Source of the DNA: Pristionchus mayeri
Taxonomy: Eukaryota > Nematoda > Chromadorea > Rhabditida > Neodiplogasteridae
Length of the DNA stretch: 64,000 bases
Assembly (NCBI GenBank): GCA_036245805.1
Contig: BTRK01000002.1
Location: forward strand, 28,885,067 to 28,949,066
Reading direction: 5' to 3'
Shown: positions 13,401 through 24,444 of the stretch, in pieces
How positions within the stretch are numbered: the first letter of the stretch is position 1
Layout: every line of letters starts with the position of its first letter
Translations under genes and position numbers: made by a program
Notes under the pieces: generated by a model
What the model was told of the DNA's origin: nothing
Seen by the model: only the letters and a program-made list of their open reading frames with translations
Databases searched by the model: none

Positions 13401-14206
13401 ATCGCGAATGCTCTCATATGTATTTTGTGGAAGTTTTGTGGGTACACTACATTATTTGTGAGGAAACATGTGCACAGAGGTTTTTTAAATTTGAATTTTG
13501 TGCAGAGCTACGCTGGCAGACAGGGCGTAAAGCGATGTGATCTGTGCCGATTGCCTTCCGGCGCATTCCTCATCTCGCCTGAGAATCCGGTTTTGGCCCG
13601 CTGCTTCTTCAGCGAGTTTGCAGAGGTATACGTATTATTATGGGTGGATTATTTGTGTGAGAATCGTGCAGAGTATGTGATTAGTTTAAGTGTATTATTT
13701 TAGAACTGGGTTGGCGTATTCGACAGAGTTCTAATATAACCAGTTCTAAAATGATAACCCAACATTTTTTTAGCTGACTCCGGAGCAGGTTGTAATTGCC
13801 GAATCGTTCGTCAGCAGCCGTCGGAAGGCATTCATTTGTGGTAGACACCGTAGAACAACGGTAAGTGTTGTCTACAGTATGCTTGAATTATCTACATTTC
13901 AGATGGCCAATGCGCAAAGTGGGATGGCAGAAGACACGAAGATGAAGAGAGAGAAGAAGGAGGTTGGCAAAATATTTCCCATTTATGAACGGCGTTCAAT
14001 ATAAAAGTTGAATTTCTTATGAGTACTCTTATTCTCACATTTGTTCTCAGGATTGTCTGGGGAATGCAGCAAAGAAGGGACGCCAAGATGAATCTCGTGA
14101 TGGAAAGACTCTCGTAGATGACAAATTCCATCCAAATAAGAAGAGAGTCAAAAAAAAAGAAGAAGAATCGGTTGATGAACCCGGTCCTTCTAGAAGGTGG
14201 AAGTAG
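7436..14206 (+). CDS. Four-module THAP-like zinc protein (gene A2)
   Basis: Fifteen exons, each a multiple of three and each starting in phase 0, give 535 codons: 7436-7525, 7622-7729, 7862-7981, 8155-8247, 10221-10343, 10475-10570, 10667-10780, 10858-10998, 11146-11259, 11331-11429, 11585-11671, 13506-13625, 13774-13860, 13903-13962, 14051-14206 (TAG). Residues 1-66 are acidic with MIKEEP; 67-106 is the YCRSTGVSRP exon type; 107-137 a basic helical exon. Then four zinc modules, each split over two exons: KCDFC/CGRH, KCYLC/CRGH, NCDFC/CMKH, RCDLC/CGRH, with exactly 47 residues between the second Cys and third Cys every time, the THAP C2CH layout. The end is lysine-rich with EPGPSRRWK. Likely a nuclear DNA- or chromatin-binding protein (family inference). 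Start is the ATG of MSNEIKGE; upstream in-frame ATGs exist. Two introns are swollen by foldback elements. Confidence 0.75.
8359..8620 (-). repeat. tRNA-related SINE copy (diverged)
   Basis: Closely similar to 36481-36735. On the minus strand it reads GTGGCGCAGTGGTGTGAGGC (A-box-like); the B-box part is damaged. It sits in the fourth intron of gene A2. Confidence 0.6.
8802..10107. repeat. 1.3-kb foldback element
   Basis: Arms of about 600 bases (8802-9397 and 9488-10107) are near-perfect reverse complements around a spacer of about 90 bases. Outer ends read CACGCGTCTTCTGAGAGATT and its complement. No transposase; open frames in it (for example 9195-9398 and 9490-9675) are mirror images of one another and not genes. 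Lies between exons 4 and 5 of gene A2. Confidence 0.9.
11710..13405. repeat. Foldback element with a second foldback nested inside
   Basis: Outer arms about 11710-12065 and 13040-13405 pair; between them lies an independent palindrome (about 12066-12747) with ends GGGAGTCGGAATCAGGC, plus about 290 bases of unpaired outer loop. The inner one therefore inserted into the loop of the outer one. Lies between exons 11 and 12 of gene A2. Confidence 0.85.
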
Positions 14207-14886
14207 ATTCTCGTTTCAATCCAGACTTTTCTATTCACGCTTCTTTTCATCGTTGAAGTTACGTTGAAGTTGAAGTTGAAGTTACTCGTTTTTTCATTGA
14301 ATCTTACTTACTTACTTAATTACTTAATACTTAATTATCTTACTTAATTTGCCTGTAATTCTGACGTTATGTTTTGACCTTGTTTTTTTGAATAGTGGTT
14401 ATTTGTTGTTTACTAATGTTATTTTCTCTGCATAAGCTAATATTCTAACAAATTATTCCTAATTTAAAGGTTGTTCTGATGATAAATATCTCATTTGTCA
14501 ATGTTGTAATTAAGGTAAGGGGATGTATCTAAAAGATCATATTTTTAAGTTGAATTGTACAGTTGAAAACACGCAATACGACAACCGAAAAAGACACTTT
14601 GTAGGATAACAAAGGTGGTATAACGAAATAGTTCTCATCCGACATAATGCCCCGAATTAATGGTTGAATATTCGAAAGATAACACAATAATCCAATGAAT
14701 TATTCGCAAGGTCAAAGGGGAAATTCGAGGATATATATTTTATCATGAACAAACAACCATAAAAAACGAAAAGAAGTTCAAAGAAGTTCAAAGAAAAGAA
14801 GTTTAGTTCAAGCATCACTTTATCTAGACCTATGTATTCAGGTAGAATTCAATTTCACTTCAAACTTATGCTCACTAAGATATAAG
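14207..14886. other. Convergent intergenic spacer
   Basis: AT-rich space between the 3' ends of gene A2 (+) and gene B (-). Contains a short GTTGAA(GTTGAA)n and TTACTTAATTAC-type simple repeat near 14255-14345. No gene seen. Confidence 0.6.
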
Positions 14887-15936
14887 TTATAGACTGACAA
14901 GATAGTTCTCTTTATGTCCCTCATTCTTGAAGAGATGGATCCTAAGTCCCATCCTGTCAGCGAATTGTCCACCACAAGTGAGACACGCAAAGGGCTGCAA
15001 AGTGGAGTTAGAATTGCGGATTTCGGCAGTAGGTCGCATGAGAACAATGATGTCACGCCGTCTTTCATATATGAAAGGCAGCAAATGTCGGCAAAATGTC
15101 GACATGACGACCTAGTTCTCATCCAACCTAGTGCTCGGATTTCATACAATTACCAAAATCGCATGGATCTTTGAATACCATTCATAAATCACGAGTCAAA
15201 GGATAAAAATAGCTGCACAATCATCACTACATGAGCAGCACTGAAAGGCATTTCGTAGAAAATAAGTAAATTGGGTAATACCTCCATTCCATGCACACCT
15301 CTGATGTGTGCATTTCGATCGCTGCATGAACGGGAGGAGTAGTCGCAGTAAGGGCATGCGTAAGGCTTCTCTCCTGGGGTAATTGTTATGTCTGGCGATT
15401 ATAATAAACCAGTGCACATATTTATATCGTATTAATGGTATGCTGAAGCAAGAATCTAGCTCTACAGTGAGTAATACTATCGGTTAAACCATAGTTAAAT
15501 CCTAAACCCGTATGAAGAATGGTAGTAATAGAGGTCTTTTAAATGAATTATTATTCGGAACAATTTTCAAATCGGGAAACAACCAACCAGTATGCGAGAG
15601 GCTGTGATACTTCAAGCCATTGTGGGTGAGATAATTCTTGTCACATTCATCACACCGATACAAGACCCTTGCTTCATCACTGGTGGCCATTTCCGTATGA
15701 AAAGTTTCATCGCGTGGACGAGAAGTTCCGGTGGATGGACAGTATATCTGAGAGAATGAAATGTCACAATCAAGAAAAAAACAAAACAAATATAGAAATC
15801 TTACATCTGCAATTGGTTCTTCTTGTTTGACATCAGCAAACTCCTCGAGTGGATCAGCTTTGATTGGTTCTCCGTTGACGTCAGTCGGAATGTCAAGCAA
15901 TGCATTCTCAACTTCACGCGACTTCGCAGCATGCAC
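14887..15936 (-). CDS. Three-finger C2H2 protein with acidic SUMO-like N-part (gene B; may be the 3' part of gene D)
   Basis: Exons 15936-15805, 15747-15588, 15373-15282, 14994-14887 (TAA) join in phase. The first is acidic (EPIKADP, VKQEEPIAD). The second opens IYCPSTGTSRP and gives finger YRCDECDKN...HSLSHTG; the linker is the classic TGEKP, formed across an intron. The second finger is YACPYCDYSS...HIRGVHG, the third FACLTCGGQF...HLFKNEGH. C2H2 fingers of this linker type usually bind DNA. The first exon begins in phase 0 with no in-frame ATG, so an upstream exon is missing: either it lies beyond the mariner-like element at 16025-16916, or the exons continue gene D, whose last exon (18187) also ends in phase 0. 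Confidence 0.75.
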
Positions 15937-16024
15937 CTTAAAAAAATCAAATTAACTTGTAATAATCAGAATACGAGACAGTTTGGGCACTTCTTTGATA
16001 TTTGTCTTTAACAGCTAGTTATTA

Positions 16025-16916
16025 TTAGGTTGGTGCAAAAGTTTCTTTACAAGGTGTTTTCAAAGTTTTCTCGTAAATGCTTTAGCTGTTCCAAAAACTA
16101 CTCGGGTATTATTTCAGGCAACATTGATGTACCACAAGCATTGGTTCATATCGAATCAATCTCACGTCGATAGCGGGAAAAATAGTGCTAATCGAAAATT
16201 CACAAAATTCGCGTTTTTTGGGTGTTCGGCAAAAATTATCATAAATTTTAAGTGAACGGCATCCCACTTTAGATATTTTGAAAAAGTAATGAATAGCGGT
16301 TTATGCTTCCACCGAACGCTTGAAATGGTAGTTTCGTAGTCGTGCGAAAAACTTATGAGGATGAAAATACCGATTTCGTTGATCAAATTTCGAAATCATC
16401 AATTTGAAAAGTGCTGCTCTTGACATGAACAATCAATCGTGACCATTTTTATTTTCGTGCATTATCGTAATAGGTTCTGCTGATTTAGCTTAATATGGGA
16501 CTAATTGGTCATCCAGCAAAATTGTAGAGCACGATGATTCAAAGTATGCTAATTTCAAGAACTGATGTTCCCGAAAATCGTCCCTCCCTTAGCAAGCTAT
16601 TTCATGGCTGATCTGGCGCTGCTCATACAATATAATTCCCAGTAAATGTGCTTTACGAAAATGATGTTTTATAATCACCACAGTATGTAGAGAAATAATC
16701 TATCAAATAATCCGCCGGAAGTTTGAATTTTTTGACTTTGGCATCTTAACCCTCCCGAACACCCGATCGAGCAGGATTGAACTAAAGTGCGCTATGGAGG
16801 GTATACATCCACTAATATAATAGGAAACACCATATCAAGATTGCTCAATATCGAAGCAATATATAGCACGAAAACTCCAGAAGTGATTTTGTAAAGAAAC
16901 TTTTGCACCAACCTGA
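16025..16916. mobile_element. Non-autonomous mariner-like element 1 (892 bp)
   Basis: Begins TTAGGTTGGTGCAAAAG and ends with its complement, TA on both sides (16023-16024, 16917-16918). This end sequence is typical of mariner-family TIRs. No transposase frame. Confidence 0.85.
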
Positions 16917-16918
16917 TA

Positions 16919-18186
16919 GGTTGAGTAGAAAGTTCTGTCGCATTTTTAGGGCCCATTTAAATACTTTCGTTCTCCTTGCTTTGTCAAAAGCAGAAGCCCT
17001 ATTTTTCAAGTTAACGAGATACGCAAGGGGACAATTTAGATATGATTTAGATTTGGTAATTTCTGCCTGTCTAAACGAGTTAAATCTAAAAGTTCGTCAA
17101 CGAGGGTTCATGTTTTCATGTCACAGTGATGCTCTTATTAATTTGTACTTCGGCAAAAAAGGTAGGTAAAGATCAAATAGGGCATCCATATCAGGAGCAT
17201 GTCCCTTCGCTACCGCTGTGCGAAGTTGGTTCGATACAGTCACCAATAAGTGGTTTAATCTAATTTATTAGATTCGGTCTGTTGAATCTACATCGTCAGT
17301 CGTTAAGCGCCCTCTTTTAGAAGCAGGCAATAGCCTCAACCCCACTATGCGCAATCTCAACATAACTATTGGGGGTAACTATTCCATCATCAACCATGGG
17401 CTTTAATTTTTCCGAAGCGTGTGAAAATATGATAAATATTTTCACGGCTGAAACAGGGATTCTCACAATATCTCAATGATGAATGTTTCTCTGACTTTGT
17501 CCCTTCTGCGAGGCTGTTACATTTGCCTAGGCAATGTCACTACATGGAATGATTGCTAAGTGGATTGTGCAAAAACATGAGCACAATTAAACACGTGATC
17601 TTGCAGCATGGTAGGCAGGATAACGTTTCAAATTTCATTTTCGCTGTCTAAAAATTCCATTATTTTACCAAATAAGTCAAAAATCCATTGATTCAAACTA
17701 GCTCAACATTTTGTGCATGAATGTAATAGCTATTGCCTGTGTTCACCTCTGACATAATTTAAAGGTCCAACTCGAAAGGACCCATCAGGGAGGTGACATT
17801 TTCTATATCTCACTCCATATGGTTTGCGCAGTCCCTATAAAGGCTTCACTTTCTGGGAAGGCCTGTTATTGATGATACCTTCTACTACACTTATTTTATT
17901 CCTTGGTCATTGCATATTTCATTCATCACTTGCCCGCAGCCCTGCCTAACTTCTAAGATGAACGGCAAGTCATAGATCTCGAGTCATTGAAATGCAACTG
18001 ATCAACGAATAACAGCTCCCAAGATATTGCCAGTGAGATGTCCGTAACATCATTAATTTATAGCGCGGGACTATCCATGGAACTCCTTAGAATATCTAAA
18101 TGATGCATTCGTTTGAACCATAATAGTAACTAAACGTTTAAATTCCAAAAATACGACAAAACTTTCTACACAACATGATATAATAC
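16919..18186. other. No gene recognised
   Basis: An open frame to 17169 (+) shows no recognisable motif and no splice support. If genes D and B are one gene, this is intron. Confidence 0.4.
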
Positions 18187-21100
18187 CTCTGCCCAATGAA
18201 TACTTTTAATGTGATTTCTTCGATTGGAACTAGAGCGGAAGAAGCGGTCACAGTAGGGGCATTGGAAGTGTTTCTCACATGAAGGAGAAAATTTTCCAGA
18301 TACTGAAATATGGAGAAGTAGCGCCGGAAAGTCACCGTACCCTTTTTGAATTTGATGTATCATTTTGCCAAGGAAATTCATTATTCTGGGACTAAGGTGT
18401 GATGTACAAATTCATCGGTGATTATGATCATGGTATTACGGTATGACGTCATCTCATAGTTATTGCGTACTGATGACACAATCCATCTGCATTTTTTCAA
18501 AACGGCATTATTCAGATAGATTTTTTCCTGTTCGCCATACTTTTTACGATTGGAGATATGACCGAGGCCTACCCAGAATAAATTTTGTGCTGCTCGGTCG
18601 CACATTTTCTGCAGCGAAGCTGCAAAAATAGGATCTGAAATTCGGAACTCGGCTTCTTCAGTAGCTAGAGACCCGATCAAAGCATCAAAATGATCGTCAT
18701 CATGAGTACACATGATCCTAAGAATATAAATACGATATCTCATAATTTGCCCTCAGTGCATGAAAAAATCACTTTTTTGCATGACCATTTTTTGGACATC
18801 CATAACTGTACGGAAAAGTTTAGTAAAAATCTTATTTTTATCTGGTAATGTTCAAAATGTATGGAAGAACTGAATTCCAACTTTCTAGAGCGTTAGGATA
18901 TCCTTCCAGCCCGCAGCGTGCGTTTTTCGGAGGTATACTAGGGTCGGCAATCACCCTGTTTACGCACTCTCACCGTATGCTCTCTCTTGCCCATAGGGGT
19001 AAACAAGGTGTTTCCCGACCCTAGTATACCTCCTAAAAAACGCACACCGCGGGTCGGAAAGATATCCAATCACTCTAAAAAGTTGGAAATCAGTTGTTCA
19101 ATATATTTTGAACATTATCAGATAAAAATCCGATTTTTACTAAACTTTTCCGTAAAGTCATGGATGTCCAAAAAATGGTCATGCAAAAAATTGATTTTTT
19201 CAAACCCAGAAGGAAATTTATGAGATATCGTATTCATATTCTCAGGATCATATGTACTCATGATGGCGATCATTTTGATGCTTTGAACGGGTCTCTAGCT
19301 ACTCTACAAGCCGAGTTCCGAATTTAAGATCCTGTTTTTGCAGCTTCGCTGCCGCAAATGTGCGACGGAGCAGCACCTTCAAAAATTTATCCTGGGTAGG
19401 CCTCGGTAATATCTCCAATCATAGAGAGTATGGCGAACAGAAAAAAAAACTATGTAAGAATAATTCCGTTTTGAAAAAGTGCAGATTGATTGCGTAATCA
19501 CTACGCAATAAATATGCGATGACGTCATACCATAATACCATAATCATAATCTCCGATGGATTTGGTATATCATATCAGAGTGCCAGAATGATGCATTTCC
19601 TGGGCAAAAAGATACAACAAATTCAAAAAGTGTACGGTGACTTTCCGGCGCGACTGTACATGATGTACAATCCTAAATTACGATGAGGACATAAAGTGTA
19701 GCAATTGAAGTTATTCTATACGTCCGAAAAATGGAGGGTGGATTGAATCTATGCGCGACTTTTTAATTGTGCCGTTCGTTGTTTATCGTTTAACTTCGTT
19801 TTCCAATACATGACGCCATATTGCCCCTTTGTTCGCACAGTTCTTATAATACAACGAAATGTTCTTATTATGTAACGAAATAATTCGATAAGATTCACGT
19901 ACCGGAATGAACGAGCCTGTGATAATCGAAACTGCACTTGCTGGAAAGTTTCGTGCCACACTCCAAGCATGGATAGACATTCTTCACTTTTGGCTTTGGC
20001 TCGGACTGTTTAACCTGACACATTGTAAAAGTTAAACAACAAGATTATTTGAAACGTTTCACAATCGGCGCATAGAATTATTTATATATTCATTCGACCA
20101 AAAATCTGGACTCGCTTTCAGAAAAATAGCGTCAGGACTATAGAATTTTTCACGCTTATTCCTGAAACGTTGTCTCGTCGAGGATTTGCACTCAGGTAAA
20201 TAATCAATAAACAACGAGTATTCAAAATGTATACATAAATAATTCATTTTCTAAGTATATATTTTCTGTGTATATCCTCGTGAACTATGCGAAAGTGTAT
20301 GATCTATTTTGTTTTAGGAGTGCAGCTCTGAGAGATTCGAGAAGTGGCCGGACATCATCATCACCGATCTGGCTAGAATTTTTTTAGGGAAGTCTACCAT
20401 GCACATGAATCGTATTCCCTGAAAATTGGGTACCTCATTATCAATATTATGCTTGTTGCTTAATTATGGCCAACCAAAATGTGATTTTTTTCGAAAAAAT
20501 TGTTTTTGCCTTTCGCGATGGGACCGCGTTCTCAACGGATTTTAACTATACCCATTTCACCAGTTAAAACTGGTGAAATGCATCGAAATAGTCAGAAAAT
20601 GAAGAAAACTTTAGAGAGCACACAATTTAAGCAGCATGGGAAACAACTTTCACGTTACCTTCTTCACGGTATGCTGGGCTCTGACATGGGCACCTCGGCT
20701 GAAAGGTGTAGGGAAGAGCATGTCACACTGAGCGCACATGTAGATTTCGGAACCTGTGGCATTAATATTGGGAAAAGGGATTACATTTAAATTCTAAATT
20801 AACCTCCAATTAAAAGGGATTACGATGTCTAAAATGTATTATGCTGTTTTATTTCTGAGATTGCTCATAATTCAAAACTAGCACATCAAATATATATTGT
20901 AAGAAATATCACATATACAAACCTGGATGAGTTCGCATGTGATACACGAAACTATTCTTGTCGCTCAATTTCTTGTCACATACAGAGCAAAGAAATGAAT
21001 CGATTGACTCTTCCAGTCCCTCCGTGTTCATATCAACGAAATCATCCATCGGTTCTTCCTTGATTTCCATTGACTCTGCTTTGGCCTCATTCGATACACC

Positions 21101-22339
21101 GAATGCAGATACCGGAGCATCCTCTTCTCCAGTTTTTTGCAAAGAAATATCCTGAATCGGGAGTGGAGCTGTGAAACAAATTACGAACAACAATATTTGC
21201 AAACTGACCAAGAAGATGGGCATTGCATCAGGCCGGAGATCAATGTGAGATGAGTGGTGATTGATATCGGTAGGGAGAAAGTGACTTGCACAAAGGTACG
21301 GAGACTCGGTTGTACTCAGTAGTTCCATCAGAGATTTCCGTCCTTGCGTAGTCCAACGAACTGATTTCACCCATCGTGTCCGTTTGTACTCATCAGCAGT
21401 GAATGGGAGCATCTCGTTCAGGCAACAGATGACATTACAGACAATGCACTTGCGAAGTTGCACCTGAGTCAATAGGAAAATGTCCTATGAATGATTTAAT
21501 TAATTACAAAATAATATAAATACTCACTGGCTCCTCGGCGACTTCTCTTTTATCCGAGCGTCCGATTACTGCACTTGAGGACTGTCGTTGATTCTCCGCC
21601 TCTTCCTCCTCCTCATCATCATCATCTTCTGGATACGGGGGAAAGTATTGCGTCTTTGGCGGATCTTTCAGCCCATGCATGAGTCGACGCTGCAACCATT
21701 TTAAAAGTATAGAACGATATGACAATATTGAAACCAAATAATCAATTGATCTCGTGGCAAACTAACAGGTTCACTAGCGACAAGGCCATTGAAGTTCTGA
21801 TTGCGCGTGGTGTGAGAATCGATCGATTGATCTTCTATCGATTCTTCCAATTCACTGAAATGAGCTTACTGTATTGAGTTGCAAAGTAAATTATAAGAAA
21901 CATATTTTTCGAAATTCTAACTACTACAAATCCACATGATTCTTTAATTTAATTACCAACCAGAAATTCAAATGTGTACAATGAAAAACAGGAGATGGCT
22001 TTGAAATCGCGGTATACGTTCGCTCACTAGAAAATGCGATAAATAGCTCACTTATTCTCATCCTTCGCCTCATCATCATCATCTTCTGGATACGGAGGAA
22101 AGAATTGCGTCGTTGGCGGTTCTTTCAGTCCATTCTCAAGTCGATGCTGCAATCATTTAAAGTATAAATAAATCGATGTTGAAAAGAAGGCTGCCAAGAA
22201 ATGAGAGATTGATACCACAGATATGGAAGCCGGACTTGAGCAACCCTATACAAAACATTAGCACGAGACATTACAAATGAATTTTGAAAAAAATGCAAAT
22301 AACAACGGGGAGAAAAAAACTGACTCGATTTGCAGCCAT
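18187..22339 (-). CDS. THAP plus four C2H2 fingers (gene D)
   Basis: Exons 22339-22325, 22146-22052, 21854-21767, 21689-21528, 21463-21209, 21151-20923, 20753-20659, 20014-19903, 18302-18187 join in phase (389 codons, open at the 3' end). Start ATG gives MAANR, matched by MAAKR in the tandem copy E. Exons 2 and 4 repeat a (LKE/LKD)PPxTQ(F/Y)FPPYPED4 acidic motif. Exon 5 (residues 121-205) is a full THAP domain: CIVC, 48 residues, CASH, then the C-terminal AVPTIF-like DAMPIF. Exon 6 has MEIKEEP and finger FLCSVCDKK. Further fingers are YMCAQCDML, YPCLECGTK and FQCPYCDRF. THAP domains bind DNA and descend from P-element-type transposases (known). Possibly continues into gene B. The last intron is split by an element only 17 bases from its acceptor. 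Confidence 0.75.
18321..19656. mobile_element. Foldback transposon with GCGCCGGAAAGTCACCG ends, long copy
   Basis: TIR GCGCCGGAAAGTCACCG (left, missing the outermost CAGTC) and CGGTGACTTTCCGGCGCGACTG (right), bounded by TA. Most of its 1.3 kb is inverted repeat. Same family as 47964-48685. No transposase. Confidence 0.8.
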
Positions 22340-22880
22340 GTTCCCGTTAGGACAGCCGTTTTCTTGAGAACGCTTCTGAAAAGAAGATACCATGGGCATG
22401 ACGTGATCACATTTCATTTGGAAATTATGGAAAAGCAGTATTTATCTGGAAAATGTATGCACTTGCTAGCTCAATCATTACAGTATAAATTAATAAATGA
22501 ATGAAATCTCGCTTGCTATTTATTCTTCAAAATAGTCCATTTGGAGTTGAACCAAATCATTGAAAAAATATTCAATAGTGCCAAAACATAACTTTATCGT
22601 CATTAAACGAAAACAAGGAAATTTACATGAACAACAACTTCATACGAGAAATTAGCCTTCAACATTATATTAAAATGATCATTGGACGGAAATTGTATGT
22701 TCTTAATCAACATCTACTTATTCATCCAATTTGTTTAGAGTGTACTTCTTTCCATCACACTGAAAGTAGACAATCGCTCAACGAAAAACTATATTTTTGG
22801 AAAACATGAAAAAATAGTTTAAAAATATAGGCTAGAACGCACAAATTTAAGCCCCGATAAGATGAATAAGAGCGAAGTAC

Positions 22881-23507
22881 CTTCTGGTCGTGATTATGCT
22901 GGTGATCAGAAGTTGCTTCGTAGCCACAATCACAGATTAGAGAGATTCGCTCCTGGAAAGACGATTAGTGCGGAACCGAATCTATTTAGACAGCAAACCT
23001 TCTTCAGTGAAGTTTTGTGGTGTCTAAGAAGATGCGATGCATAGCTATGAATTGTGGAGGGATGCTTCTGAGTATATTATAGTGATTATACAAACACAGA
23101 GGCGGAAATCTATACCTCGCATGAATTGACAACACACTGAGGAGTCGAAGCAATTGTCTGAGATATATCCATTTTTAATCATGAAACAACGAATCCGAAA
23201 AAGATGTGAAAGAAAGAATAAACGTCTTAGAAACATAGCGTGTTCAACATAAAAATTAAAATATATAAATGAAAAAATATCTCCAGGTACTGACCTTGAC
23301 CTTGCGGATCACAGTGAAAGTCGAGAACTCACACTGAAAAGATACTTGATATAACTGATATTAATCACAAAGATAATTGCAGAAATTGTTCACAGATCAA
23401 AATTGTTTGGAATCACATGATTTTTCAATAAACAAATTCTTATTCACCTCGTGCTTGCGCATATCTGAGGATTCTTTTCCACATTCACAATGTAGGGCGT
23501 ATCCGGC
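22881..23507 (-). pseudogene. Three isolated zinc-finger-like exons
   Basis: 23507-23448 (AGYALHCECGKESSDMRKHE), 23333-23295 (CEFSTFTVIRKVK) and 22952-22881 (LICDCGYEATSDHQHNHDQK) each have good acceptors and donors, all in phase 0. They show C-x-C or single halves of fingers, not complete ones. They lie between genes E and D and could be remnants of another tandem copy or extra 3' exons of E reached across the foldback at 23645-24300. No start or stop was found. Confidence 0.35.
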
Positions 23508-23644
23508 CTGCATATGCAAATCTCGCAAATATATTTAGTGAACTGTTATTTTGCTTTTCATTTGCCGCTTCTTAGCATTTTTTTAGCATTCATTCTCCAA
23601 AATTCCATAGAAAATCCAACCAAAATCAAAGCTGTGCACGCCAT

Positions 23645-24300
23645 GATCAGGGGGTGCCCATCCGGTATGGGCACCCCCTTCGATGTATCGATAAAAGGTC
23701 ATTGGTAGGTCAAGACTTAGTACCATAACCAATCGATAGTACAGTACAACCTGATACGGTATATGGATACCGTAACCCGCGAATATCGCAAACTAACTTA
23801 ATTTTAAAAAAGTCCTGATACCGTGCCCAATCGATTGTACAGTACTCAAATCACTACCGTAACACAGATCCATGGGTCAGATTCAGTTCCTTGGGTCAAA
23901 AAATGTTCTAAAATTGTCAAACATTTTTCTAAAAAATCTTAAATCGATTATAAAATGATTCCACAGTATCGAGATCCGGTAGGATAATTAAAAATAATTT
24001 GAATATAGATTTTAAATTTTTAGAAAAATGTTTGACCAAAGGAACTGGGTCTGACCCATGGAACTGGGTTACGGTAGTGACATGGGTACTGTACAATCGA
24101 TTGGGCACGGTACCAGGAGTTTAAAAAAAAATAAAGTTTTGCGATAATCGGTGGTTACGGTAGTGGTATACCGTATCTGATGGTATTGTATGTTCGATTG
24201 GGTACGGTAACTAGTCTTGACCTACCGATCGATTTCGACCATGACCTCCTATACGTCCAGGGAGGGGGTGCCCATAAGGATGGGCACCCCCCCCCCCCCG
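23645..24300. repeat. Foldback element with hairpin ends (family F copy 1)
   Basis: Both termini are small hairpins of GGGGGTGCCCAT type (23650-23679, 24263-24297). Long internal arms carry CAATCGAT..GTACAGTA and GGTTACGGTA tracts that recur at 39819-40545, 26022-27636 and 45170-45260. Confidence 0.8.
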
Positions 24301-24444
24301 CACAGCTATGAACCAAAATCTTCTGTGAGAACAAATCTAATTCGAAACAATTGGAAAATATAGCGAGCTTTTCACCTCAGAGGCCGTGGTAGCATGTTTT
24401 AGTCTGATATGGCAATTCCATGCTCCAGCCGACGTTGAACTGTA

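Noticed and set aside
20542..20580. Palindrome CATTTCACCAGTTAAAACTGGTGAAATG
   Set aside because: Short perfect inverted repeat, but no sign of function or mobility.
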